Assembly: GCA_016715985.1 (NCBI GenBank)
Contig: JADJXD010000001.1
Coordinates: 1,054,001 to 1,118,000, forward strand
DNA: 64,000 bases
Origin: Saprospiraceae bacterium
Lineage (GTDB): Bacteria; Bacteroidota; Bacteroidia; Chitinophagales; Saprospiraceae
Reading direction: 5' to 3'
This document shows, in pieces, positions 36,827 through 45,353 of the stretch. Each line of letters begins with the position of its first letter. Within the stretch, counting starts at the first letter, position 1. Made by a program: the position numbers and the translations under genes. The notes under the pieces are model-generated. The model was not told where the DNA came from and did no database searches. It was given only the letters and a program-made list of their open reading frames with translations.

Positions 36827-37507
36827 ATGAGAATTTTATTGGTCGAAGACGAAGAACATCTGCAGAAGATCATCAAAATGAATCTTGAGATGGAAGGCTA
36901 TGAAGTCATCACCGCTAATGATGGTAAAAAAGCACTCCAATTAACCGAGAGCCAACACTTTGACTTGATGATATTAGATGTGATGTTGCCGGAAGTGTCG
37001 GGATTTCAGATTTGTGAGCAGGTGCGTTTAAAAAATTCCAAAGTTGGCATTATCATTATATCTGCCAAAGATACGTCCCAGGATCGTATAACCGGTCTCA
37101 AGTTGGGAGCGGATGACTATCTGACCAAACCATTCAATCTGGAAGAGTTATTGCTAAGAGTACAAAACCTGCTCAAAAGATCAGTAGAAGAACACTCCAA
37201 AAGCCTTGAAGAGTACCATTTTGATGAAAACTCTATCAATTATATCACTTATGCTGCCCACGGTGTAGGAGGTGTTTTCAACCTGACCAAAAAGGAAGTA
37301 CTGCTACTCAAGCTTCTCATAGAAAGACAGGGAGAAGTCGTCTCCCGACAACAAATTCTTCAAACAGTGTGGGGATATGATGTCTATCCCTCTACCCGAA
37401 CGATTGATAATTTTATTTTGTCCTTTCGCAAATATTTTGAAAAAGACCAACGGAATCCGAGATATTTTCACTCTGTGAGAGGTGTGGGGTATAAATTTAC
37501 ACCGTGA
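36827..37507 (+). CDS. OmpR/PhoB-family response regulator
   Basis: 226 residues: REC domain with acidic pair ILLVEDEE, phospho-acceptor Asp 51 in LMILDVMLPE, switch Ser in IIISAKD and Lys in YLTKPFN, followed by a winged-helix DNA-binding domain (FNLTKKEVLLLKLLIERQGE...VWGYDVYPSTRTIDNFILSF...SVRGVGYKF). It is a transcription factor phosphorylated by the kinase encoded directly upstream. The target genes are not indicated by context. Confidence 0.94.
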   Translation: MRILLVEDEEHLQKIIKMNLEMEGYEVITANDGKKALQLTESQHFDLMILDVMLPEVSGFQICEQVRLKNSKVGIIIISAKDTSQDRITGLKLGADDYLTKPFNLEELLLRVQNLLKRSVEEHSKSLEEYHFDENSINYITYAAHGVGGVFNLTKKEVLLLKLLIERQGEVVSRQQILQTVWGYDVYPSTRTIDNFILSFRKYFEKDQRNPRYFHSVRGVGYKFTP

Positions 37508-37570
37508 GTTATTAAATTTGGGGTCTGAAAGTTTTGTGAAGATCGAAGTTGTGAACTATTTTATATCGGG

Positions 37571-37927
37571 GTGCATGACCACTTTAACGGCAGCTTTGGA
37601 TCCAAATATGGCTTCGACGGAGTGTTTATCAAAGGGGACGAAGTGATCATCAATGAATCCAAGCAATGGACAAGCGGAGGAGTTACACTTGTGGGTCAAG
37701 GTACGGGAACACCGCCTTGGCCAGCGCAGATGACGGATGATTGGGTGGAAGCGGTCAGATTTCAATTACTGCAAACAAATGATCCATCCAAAATTTTTGT
37801 AGCAGAAAAAATTTTACAAGCAAAAGAAAGTGGAAAACTGACAAAGATTGTCACTTTTGTAGATAGAACAACACCGGGTAATTCTGGAGAGTTATTAGGA
37901 GGAATAAATATTATTAAAGTGAATTGA
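37571..37927 (+). pseudogene. C-terminal toxin-domain remnant (nuclease-like), orphan
   Basis: 118 residues from a GTG; the frame is open back to 37529 with no ATG, so the N-terminus appears lost. The sequence GSKYGFDGVFIKGDEVIINESKQW resembles C-terminal domains of Rhs/polymorphic toxins with a restriction-endonuclease-like fold, where a central Asp and the ExK-like pair (here ESK) would be catalytic. It is followed at once by an immunity-type gene, the normal toxin-immunity order. No signal peptide or delivery domain remains. Most likely a displaced toxin tip left by recombination. The nuclease assignment is tentative. Confidence 0.5.
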
Positions 37928-37938
37928 TCCGAAAAATT

Positions 37939-38811
37939 ATGAGAGGATTGGAAAGGGTATTAAATGCTTATTATAATAGCGAAAAATTGAGTTTGGAAAA
38001 TTTGTGTAATTCTCCAACGGTGATAGAAAAACAGGTTCATTTATCATTAAAAGGTACGCTCATAGGAATTGGAAAATACAAATGGATAGAGAATGACAAC
38101 TACACCATTGGAAAGCAGCGGTGGAGTCAAGGTGCTATGGCTTACAATTTTTTTAACGAAACTTACAACTCCGATATAGAGTATTGGTTAGGCGCAGATA
38201 CATTGGCTTGGATACTGATGTGCGATAACAAGGATTTGTATAAGATTATGTATAAAAACTGTAAATATGCTTTGTCAGCAAAGTACAATGGACAGGTTTG
38301 GCAGCGAAGTATGTGGCAGATAGCTTGTGGAGATTGGGAAGGCCTTGAAGAAAGTATGAATTTTTTGGATGAAAAGGTGATAAAACCAAATGCAATATTT
38401 CATAACAAAGACACCTATTTGAAAATATACAGGTCTTTTTTGGAAAGAGATACTGCCTTGCTTTTGGAGCAACTTCAAATACTGGAAGCAGATAAATTCA
38501 GAAAAGCCAGAATCCGTCATATCACTGAAGAGAAATACATATCCATATTTACCACAGCATTGGCGAAACTGGCATGGATGCACGGAATGGAAGTGGAAGT
38601 AGATTCGCCTTACGTACCTAAAGAGCTCTTGCCTTTTGAGCCGCTGGAAGAATATACCATTCCGTACAGGTTTTTACGGGATTATTATCGTCCGCTGGGA
38701 TTTACCTAGCGCTATGATCCTGTACATCCGGAGCTGCAGGATTGGGACAATGACCCGGAAAATCCGGATCGGGGTAAGAAAAAAGGATTTTTGGGGAAGT
38801 GGTTTGGGTGA
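37939..38811 (+). CDS. Imm49-like immunity protein, interrupted by an amber codon near the 3' end
   Basis: From ATG 37939 (an in-frame TTG at 37924 overlaps the toxin stop) the frame runs to TAG at 38707-38709, about 256 residues. The tail AKLAWMHGMEVEVDSPYVPK, then ELLPFEPLEEYTIPYRFLRD, is characteristic of the Imm49 family, which neutralises polymorphic toxins. Reading through the TAG, the same frame continues for 33 more codons (RYDPVHPELQDWDNDP... GKKKGFLGKWFG) to TGA at 38809-38811, which looks like a genuine C-terminus. A CAG-to-TAG change would explain it. The truncated product may still work because only the tail is lost. Confidence 0.65.
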
Positions 38812-38890
38812 TTAAATAGAAATACAGTTTCATTAATAGTTTTTAATTCTCTAAATATTCCCTTTCATTCAATAATGTTAATAAATAAAC

Positions 38891-39523
38891 ATGAGTTTTT
38901 TCAAAAAGATTTTTGGTAAAGAAAATCCTGAAATGGACAAGAAAGTGGAAAAAGACCTTGACCTGATTCAATCAGGACAAGTTGCTGATATCTACCCGAT
39001 TTTAAAACCGGGAGATTGGGTTGGGATCAAAGCTGGTGCCCTTAAGCAAACCTTGTTCGGGTCACAGGAAGCACCACAGTTGGTGATAGCGTTTGGATAC
39101 GATGCACCTGATAATTTTATATTTCTTATGCCCAAGGACATTGAAGGTAAAGATCCGAATAAAGTCCTTCAGGATGCATACGCCAATCTGGAAGCTGTAC
39201 CGTCTGAATTTGTATTTTCAGAAAGCCTGAACAACCAGGTTTTGACCGCTTCGGGTCATGATTTTTCAAGTGAAAAAATTCTTTGTCAGAGTTTTATGCT
39301 TAAAGCACACAAACTCCTGCAAGCTGAAGAGTTATTGGTTTCTATCCCAAGGAGACGTTGTATGATGGTCACCTCAAAACAAGCAAGTGAAGAAATATTG
39401 AATAAATTTATCCAACTGCATGACCATGCATGGAAAGATGGATCATACGGTAATGCTCCTATCATCAATGCTCTGATAAAAATAAAGGATGGTAAAATTA
39501 ATGGGGTTTTTCAGCTAAATTAA
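38891..39523 (+). CDS. Hypothetical protein, unrecognised family
   Basis: 210 residues, cytoplasmic, starting MSFFKKIFGKENPEM. A mixed alpha/beta composition with ILKPGDWVGIKAGALKQ and a C-terminal SIPRRRCMMVTSKQ, then HDHAWKDGSYGNAPIINALI. I do not recognise the family. It follows the toxin/immunity pair on the same strand after 79 bp, so it may be another immunity-type gene of the same island, but its sequence alone does not show this. Confidence 0.5.
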   Translation: MSFFKKIFGKENPEMDKKVEKDLDLIQSGQVADIYPILKPGDWVGIKAGALKQTLFGSQEAPQLVIAFGYDAPDNFIFLMPKDIEGKDPNKVLQDAYANLEAVPSEFVFSESLNNQVLTASGHDFSSEKILCQSFMLKAHKLLQAEELLVSIPRRRCMMVTSKQASEEILNKFIQLHDHAWKDGSYGNAPIINALIKIKDGKINGVFQLN

Positions 39524-39687
39524 TCATTATAAAAAGCGCCTGAAAATAATTGGTCAGTTTTAAGAATTCCAGGCTAATCGAATTTATTCGATTGTATAAT
39601 TTCCATTTAGTCAACCTGATTTACTTTGTGCTAATTATTACTTTATCACTTGACTGAAGTCAAGTGGCCCGAATGTTCACTCAACTT

Positions 39688-41301
39688 TCAATATATCTCC
39701 TGTCGCTGAAGGGTTATTTCTTTATCTTCCATGTAATCGTCAAAACTTCTCAGTTTATCCAAAAAGCCTTTTGGTCCTATTTCGATAATACGGTTGGCGA
39801 CTGTTTGGGTGAAAGTGTGGTCTCTGGAAGTAAAAAATACATTGCCGGGAAAATTAATCAGGGCATTATTCAAAGTCGTGATCGTCTCCAGATCCAGGTG
39901 ATTGGTAGGTTCGTCCAGCATAAGGACGTTGGCTTCCGTCAACATCATTCTCGAAAGCATACAACGTACTTTTTCTCCCCCTGACAGTACATTGGACATT
40001 TTAAATGTTTCCTCTCCTGAAAAGAGCATTTTGCCCAGAAACCCTCTGATATAAGACTCGTCCTTCTCTTTTGAAAACTGTCGAAGCCAATCAATCAGAT
40101 TCATAGGATCAGCCGCAAAATACTTTTCATTTTCATTGGGCAGATATGAACTGGTGATAGTCTGTCCCCATTCAATCAATCCACTATCAGGTGTGATTTC
40201 ACCGCTCAATATTCTGTAAAGCGCAGATGTAGCCATACCATTTTTTGATAGAAATGAGATCTTGTCCCCATGATCCACATTGAAGCTCAGATCTTTGATC
40301 AGAACATCTCCATCCGCACTGTAATTCAGTCCCTTTACACTCAGTATTTCTTTACCGGCTTCTCTGGCAGGTTTAAAGATAATGCCCGGATACTTTCTGC
40401 TGGAAGGCTTGATATCTTCAATATTAATTTTTTCTAGCATCTTTTTCCTTGCTGTGGCTTGTTTGGATTTGGATGCATTGGCACTGAACCTGTCTATAAA
40501 TGCCTGGAGTTCTTTTACTTTTTCTTCTGCCTTTTTATTGGATTGTTGTTTCTGACGGAGTGCTAGTTGACTGGATTCATACCAAAAGCTGTAATTTCCT
40601 GAATAGAGATTAATTTTACTATAATCAATATCCGCTATATGTGTACACACGGTGTCGAGAAAGTGCCTGTCATGCGAAACGATTAAAACCGTATTCTTAA
40701 ATTCCAGCAAAAAATCTTCCAACCAACTGACCGTATGTATATCCAGATCATTGGTGGGCTCATCCAGAATCAACACATCGGGGTCACCAAATAATGCCTG
40801 TGCAAGAAGGACTCTCACTTTCTGATTACCATTCAGGTCTTTCATCAGTTTGTAATGTTCACTCTCCGGGATGCCGATACCACTCAGCAAAGTGGCCGCA
40901 TTAGACTCTGCATTCCAGCCATCCATTTCTGCAAAGACTTCTTCAAGTTCGGATGCTTTGATACCATCCGCTTCAGAGAAATCTTCTTTCATGTATATTG
41001 CGTCTTTCTCCTGCATGATGGACCATAGTTTTGAGTGGCCCATCAAAACGGTATTCAGCACGGTTACTTCATCGTATTCGAAGTGATCTTGTTTTAGGAC
41101 TGCCATTCTTTTACCGGTCTCAAGACTTACGGAGCCTTTATTGGCTTCCATTTGACCAGACAAAATTTTTAAGAATGTAGATTTACCTGCACCATTGGCA
41201 CCGATAATACCATAACAGTTTCCTTCTTTAAATGTGACATTGACTTCATCAAACAATATTCTTTTACCGTATTGTAATGATATATTTTGCGTCGAAAGCA
41301 T
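39688..41301 (-). CDS. ABC-F family ATPase (YbiT-like)
   Basis: 537 residues with two ABC domains joined by a basic linker (~245-320) and no membrane segments. Domain 1 has Walker A GANGAGKST (34-42), a non-canonical signature LNGNQKVRV and Walker B DVLILDEPTND. Domain 2 has a degenerate Walker A (SKNGMATSA, lacking the Lys), a normal signature LSGGEKVRCML and LMLDEPTNHLD. ABC-F proteins bind the ribosomal E site; some give antibiotic resistance, others such as EttA or YbiT tune translation. The length and motif pattern suit a YbiT-like housekeeping member. A -7 element lies at 41324-41331. Confidence 0.88.
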   Translation of the reverse strand: MLSTQNISLQYGKRILFDEVNVTFKEGNCYGIIGANGAGKSTFLKILSGQMEANKGSVSLETGKRMAVLKQDHFEYDEVTVLNTVLMGHSKLWSIMQEKDAIYMKEDFSEADGIKASELEEVFAEMDGWNAESNAATLLSGIGIPESEHYKLMKDLNGNQKVRVLLAQALFGDPDVLILDEPTNDLDIHTVSWLEDFLLEFKNTVLIVSHDRHFLDTVCTHIADIDYSKINLYSGNYSFWYESSQLALRQKQQSNKKAEEKVKELQAFIDRFSANASKSKQATARKKMLEKINIEDIKPSSRKYPGIIFKPAREAGKEILSVKGLNYSADGDVLIKDLSFNVDHGDKISFLSKNGMATSALYRILSGEITPDSGLIEWGQTITSSYLPNENEKYFAADPMNLIDWLRQFSKEKDESYIRGFLGKMLFSGEETFKMSNVLSGGEKVRCMLSRMMLTEANVLMLDEPTNHLDLETITTLNNALINFPGNVFFTSRDHTFTQTVANRIIEIGPKGFLDKLRSFDDYMEDKEITLQRQEIY

Positions 41302-41323
41302 GATAATTTAATATTTAAGGCCG

Positions 41324-41331
41324 CAAAAGTA
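41324..41331 (-). promoter_or_regulatory. -7 promoter element (CAAAAGTA on plus strand)
   Basis: Reverse complement TACTTTTG matches TAnnTTTG, 23 bp before the ABC-F start codon. Confidence 0.45.
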
Positions 41332-41434
41332 CACAAAATAAAATTCTTATCGCCTGATATAAGTTATAGTGTGTAAAACAAATTGCACTTTTTTACAAAA
41401 ATGTATTTGCTCTACTAACCCCCGCCCCCTGAAG

Positions 41435-42913
41435 GCTACCGTTTACACACAAATATATAAAAAAGCTATATATTTGTGTATCAAAATAAGGAACACATGG
41501 ATAATCAAGGACTGGTTGCATGTTTCGGAGACAAGCGACTGGAAAAAAGGGGGCTGTCATAGCCAATCGGTTGACGGAGACATTTGATAAATCTATTCAC
41601 AAGTTTTCGCTATCACGTGCCGAGTGCGTTGCAACCTATAGATTTTTAGACAATCCCAGAGTAAGTGAGGATGTTTTAATAAATCGAATGATGTTACAAA
41701 CTCAGGCTGCAACAAAAGGAAAGCGAGTAATATGTTTAGGTGATACCACCGAGTGGAATTTAATGAAACATAAAAGGCGGATAAACCTAAAGAGTAGTAA
41801 AATAGGAGTAATTTCAGACAATCGAACTTATGGTTTTCTTAGTCATAATATATTAGGAATTGACAGGGATAGTCTAGATCCACATGGGTGGTTAAGTGTT
41901 GATGTATTTAATAGAGATATTGATAATGAAGCCTTTACGCGAGATAATCATTCGGTGCCTATAGAAGAAAAGGAGTCTTATAAATGGTTAAGTACTTCCA
42001 TAAAAGCAAAGGAAGTATCATTAAAATCATGTGATCACGCTCTTTTGTAACAGATAGGGAGTCAGATATTTATGAGTACATGTGTACGATCCCGGATGAA
42101 AAAACAGATATATTATTTAGAGCAAGCCAAAACAGAAGAGCAATAAATGGAACAGGAGAGCTAGTAAAAGTATTTGATGATATCGCAAAGAGAGATAAAA
42201 TAGGGGAAGTAAATATAAAGATACAAGATAATAAAAAGAGAGAGGACAGGACAGCTGTATTGGAAGTAAGAAGTTTAAGATACAAAATACAAAGGCCGGA
42301 AAAAAAGCGGCTGAGAGAGAAATATCCTAGAAATGTAGAACTAACAATGCTACATGCAAGAGAACAAAACCCACCCGCTTGGGAAAGTCCGGTGGAATGG
42401 TATTTATGGACAACGGAACAAGTAAGGGGAATAGAAGATTGTAAAGAGAAGTTGGAGATATATAAACAAAGGTGGAAAGTGGAGGAGGCACACAGATTAT
42501 TAAAAAAAGAAGGATTTAATTTGGAGGCTAGTGAATTAGAAACGCCGGAAGGCATAAGGAAATTATTAATTTTGGGTATGGAAGCATCATTAAAAATACA
42601 ACGATTAAAAGAGGCACGAGATGGAGACACCTCAATAGAAGTGAAAGAAGTTTTTGAAGAAGAGGAGGTGAAGTGTTTAGAACAGCTAAATAAAGTGTAT
42701 CAAGGAGCCACAGAGAAACAAAAAAATCCACATCCCGAACATTCATTAGCATGGGCATCTTGGATCATAGCAAGAATCGGAGGATGGAAGGGATATGCTT
42801 CCCAACGCAAACCAGGTACAATAACATACAAATGGGGGTATGAAAAATTTCAAACTCTTATGGTGGGATACAGACTAAAAAACTCTCCCCCCTAATTGTG
42901 TGTAAACGGTAGC
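41435..42913 (+). mobile_element. IS4-family insertion sequence, IS50/Tn5-like, with terminal inverted repeats
   Basis: 18-bp perfect terminal inverted repeats (gctaccgtttacacacaa at 41435-41452 and its complement at 42896-42913). They are flanked by an 8-bp direct repeat ccctgaag (41427-41434 and 42914-42921), the target duplication. Total 1479 bp with one transposase reading region. The target is a cccctgaagggg palindrome also present uninterrupted at about 9915-9926. Confidence 0.85.
41497..42895 (+). pseudogene. IS4-family (Tn5-like) transposase, two frameshifts
   Basis: Piecing three frames together gives a Tn5-type transposase: LVACFGDKRLEKRG, then AVIANRLTETFD and ATYRFLDNPRVSEDVL, LGDTTEWN (first catalytic Asp), VTDRESDIYEYM (second Asp), NPPAWESPVEWYLWTTEQ and YKQRWKVEEAHRLLKKEGF (Tyr-Arg-Glu motif). 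Frame 1 (ATG 41497) shifts by -1 at the A6G5 run near 41550-41560, and a second break lies at the T4 run near 42043-42046, where one T is missing. The fragments 41520-42050 and 42080-42895 carry most of the sequence. Probably inactive, unless the first site is a programmed slip and the second an assembly error. Confidence 0.8.
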
Positions 42914-43191
42914 CCCTGAAGGGGAGTTCAGCGCATTGGTAAGTACAAGTGGGTAGGTCGTCCGATGGGGAATGAGCCTGCCTGACTACTTAGGCAGGCA
43001 GGCCCACCTGCTCAGAAGCGTACAGGCCCGCCTGCCCACAGATTCGGGCAGGGGTTGATAAGAGTATAAAAATATTTTGTGCATTTTGTTATACACACAA
43101 GTTAATATCCCGACGTTAATTAATATTTAAATTACTTTACTTAATCCAACAAATGCGTATTTTGGCACCTTGAAATTAAATAAAGCAAAAA
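42914..43191. other. Remainder of the palindromic element and upstream region of the barrel gene
   Basis: No gene. It holds the IS target duplication, the GC-rich core (42951-43057), the right terminal repeat and then about 90 bp of AT-rich sequence containing TATTTTG (43158-43164), a loose -7 match. Confidence 0.5.
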
Positions 43192-43797
43192 ATGCAACAC
43201 AAAAATATTATCCTTATGCTGATTATGGCATTCTGTATTGTCTTTTCGATCGATGCAGAGGCACAAACAAAAAGAAAAAGAACCAGCAAAAGAGCTGAAA
43301 AGAAAGAAACAAAAAAGAAAGAAGTAAAAGAAGATAGTGACCCCGAAAATGATGTGGTGTTTTTCAGGGATTTGATGAATTATGAAATGAAAATCGGTAA
43401 CATAGGTTTTTTTAACGGCTTCAGTTTGTCAACCAAAATAAATGCCGGATATAAATTGAATAATCACTTAACGACCGGTTTAGGCGCTAAATTATTCTAT
43501 GACCAATTCATTGTAAGCAACGGCCCTGATATTTCTTACTTTGACAGAGGCGTCTTTGCATTTGCGAGAGGAAAAGTTACTCAGGAAATATACTTACAGG
43601 CAGAATATCATCATACAGTGTATGATCAAATTAATTTTACTGAAAGTGTAAACTATCCAACATTTGGAGCAGGATATATGAGTGGTTTTGGGAAATGGAA
43701 ATTCGGGCTGGAATTACTATACATTGCTAATGACCGTGCAAGGGATTTACAAAACAGCGTTGTGGAATATTGGGTAGGAGCTGCTTATAACTTCTGA
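43192..43797 (+). CDS. Outer-membrane beta-barrel-like protein, unknown function
   Basis: 201 residues with a signal peptide (IILMLIMAFCIVFSIDAEAQ), then a highly basic and acidic segment (KRKRTSKRAEKKETKKKEVK). The C-terminal ~140 residues alternate hydrophobic and aromatic positions as in beta-strands (GFFNGFSLSTKINAGYKLNN, TFGAGYMSGFGKWKFGLELL), ending in an aromatic residue (WVGAAYNF), the usual outer-membrane barrel signature. Possibly an 8-stranded barrel or a fragment of one. No specific family recognised. Confidence 0.6.
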   Translation: MQHKNIILMLIMAFCIVFSIDAEAQTKRKRTSKRAEKKETKKKEVKEDSDPENDVVFFRDLMNYEMKIGNIGFFNGFSLSTKINAGYKLNNHLTTGLGAKLFYDQFIVSNGPDISYFDRGVFAFARGKVTQEIYLQAEYHHTVYDQINFTESVNYPTFGAGYMSGFGKWKFGLELLYIANDRARDLQNSVVEYWVGAAYNF

Positions 43798-43854
43798 CTA
43801 CGACTCTTTTAGACCATTTCTAAAAAACAAATTTTGAAATACTATTCAAAAAAA

Positions 43855-45321
43855 TCAATTATTAAGATCGTCAAACATACCGGTAAGTGGATCTGAAAAA
43901 TTAAGACTGTTCTCCAGTATATTTTTGCCAATTACTTCAGATTCTGAGAGACCATGGAGCACTAATTCCATAAAAGGTATGATTTTATCTTCCTCATTAA
44001 TATAACTTCTAACTAATTTTTCCAGACCCGCAATCGACTTTATAGATTTCTGAAAGTCTGTATCTGTATCATCATTTAACAAATCAAGCGTATTTCCTCC
44101 TGCAAACCATGCCTTTATCACACCGTATTCATCTTTCAGGTCGCGTTTGATTTTTTGATTGGGATTAGGGAAATGCTCCAGAAACAATTCTTTCAAAGAT
44201 TTAAATAATAGATTCAAAGCAACATTATAAGGACCTTCCTGTTCACCCTCGTACACGAGCTCAATTTTACCTGTTATTGCAGGTATGACACCCCAGAAAT
44301 CAGTAATCCTGGTGGTGGTACCGCTTTCGCCATTCAGAAGCATCCTGCGTTCTGCTGTGCTGTAAAGATTCTCAAATGCAGAAATACTAAGTCTTGCAGA
44401 GACGCCACTTTTGTCATCAACATAAACACTTTCTCTGGCATTAAAGCTGATCATTTCTATGAGTTTCCTGTGTAAATCCGGAACCCGTATAGCATTAAGC
44501 TGACTGACATTGACTCTCGCTTCCTGCCGGGTTATCTCCATTGCAGTGTCTATACTTCTCGGATAATGCGTTAGAATCTGGCTTTCAATACGATCTTTTA
44601 GCGGAGTAATTATACTACCCCGATTGGTATAATCTTCCGGATTGGCTGTAAACACAAACTCAATATCTAAAGGTAATCTAAGCTTAAATCCTCTGATCTG
44701 AAGGTCACCTTCCTGCAGAATATTGAAGAGGGAGACCTGAATTCTGGCCTGAAGATCCGGTAATTCATTGATCACAAATATACTTCTGTGAGATCTGGGT
44801 ATCAATCCGAAATGAATAACCCGTTCATCAGAATAAGGAAGTTTCAAAGTAGCAGCTTTGATAGGATCAACATCACCGATCAAATCCGCAATACTGACAT
44901 CGGGAGTTGCCAATTTTTCAACATATCTTTCGGAACGGTGTATCCATTCTATAGGGGTATCATCGCCTTTTTCAGAAATAAGGTCTTTGGCAAATCTGGA
45001 CAGAGGATTTAAAGGATCATCGTTCAGTTCAGAGCCTGATACAACAGGCATATATTCATCTAACAATGAGATCATCAATCGGGCTAATCTGGTTTTGGCT
45101 TGTCCGCGGAGTCCAAGTAACAAAATATTATGGCCGGATAAAACTGCTCTCTCAATATCAGGAAGAACTGTATCGTCAAAACCCAAAATTCCTTCAAAAA
45201 CTTTCTCTTTGTTCTTAAGTTTTTTAACAAGATTTTCTCTCATCTCCAACTTTACACTTCTGGAAACATAACCAGATTGTTCCAACTGCCCTAATGTCTT
45301 TATATCTTTCACGCTATTCAT
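43855..45321 (-). CDS. MoxR/magnesium-chelatase-type AAA+ ATPase
   Basis: 488 residues. The AAA+ core has Walker A LLLGLRGQAKTRLAR (about 67-81), a Walker B-like SIFVINELPDL, and a sensor region (IEFVFTANPEDYTNRGSIIT, then PLKDRIESQI) resembling the ChlI/BchI subunit of magnesium chelatase. The C-terminal part is helical. It lies 32 bp downstream of a VWA-domain gene on the same strand. MoxR-type AAA+ with VWA partners act as chaperone-like remodelling or metal-insertion machines. No chlorophyll or cobalamin genes are nearby, so chelatase activity is not implied. Function otherwise unknown. Confidence 0.82.
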   Translation of the reverse strand: MNSVKDIKTLGQLEQSGYVSRSVKLEMRENLVKKLKNKEKVFEGILGFDDTVLPDIERAVLSGHNILLLGLRGQAKTRLARLMISLLDEYMPVVSGSELNDDPLNPLSRFAKDLISEKGDDTPIEWIHRSERYVEKLATPDVSIADLIGDVDPIKAATLKLPYSDERVIHFGLIPRSHRSIFVINELPDLQARIQVSLFNILQEGDLQIRGFKLRLPLDIEFVFTANPEDYTNRGSIITPLKDRIESQILTHYPRSIDTAMEITRQEARVNVSQLNAIRVPDLHRKLIEMISFNARESVYVDDKSGVSARLSISAFENLYSTAERRMLLNGESGTTTRITDFWGVIPAITGKIELVYEGEQEGPYNVALNLLFKSLKELFLEHFPNPNQKIKRDLKDEYGVIKAWFAGGNTLDLLNDDTDTDFQKSIKSIAGLEKLVRSYINEEDKIIPFMELVLHGLSESEVIGKNILENSLNFSDPLTGMFDDLNN

Positions 45322-45353
45322 TTTAACATTTTTAAATGTAGCTTTTTCCTAAG

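Larger units (their letters stand above)
41369..43098 (+). repeat. Dispersed palindromic element, copy 2, interrupted by an IS
   Basis: The left end gtgtgtaaaacaaattgcac (41369-41388) and right end gtgcattttgttatacacac (43079-43098) are imperfect inverted repeats of each other. The GC-rich core (42951-43057) is closely similar to that at 4938-5047. Removing the IS (41435-42913) and one copy of its 8-bp target repeat leaves about 243 bp with ccctgaaggggag restored at the junction. Confidence 0.68.

Noticed and set aside
42070..42630. 186-residue minus-strand frame in the IS at 41.4 kb
   Set aside because: Lies opposite the recognisable transposase motifs (DRESDIYEY, YKQRW); Ser/Phe-rich shadow.
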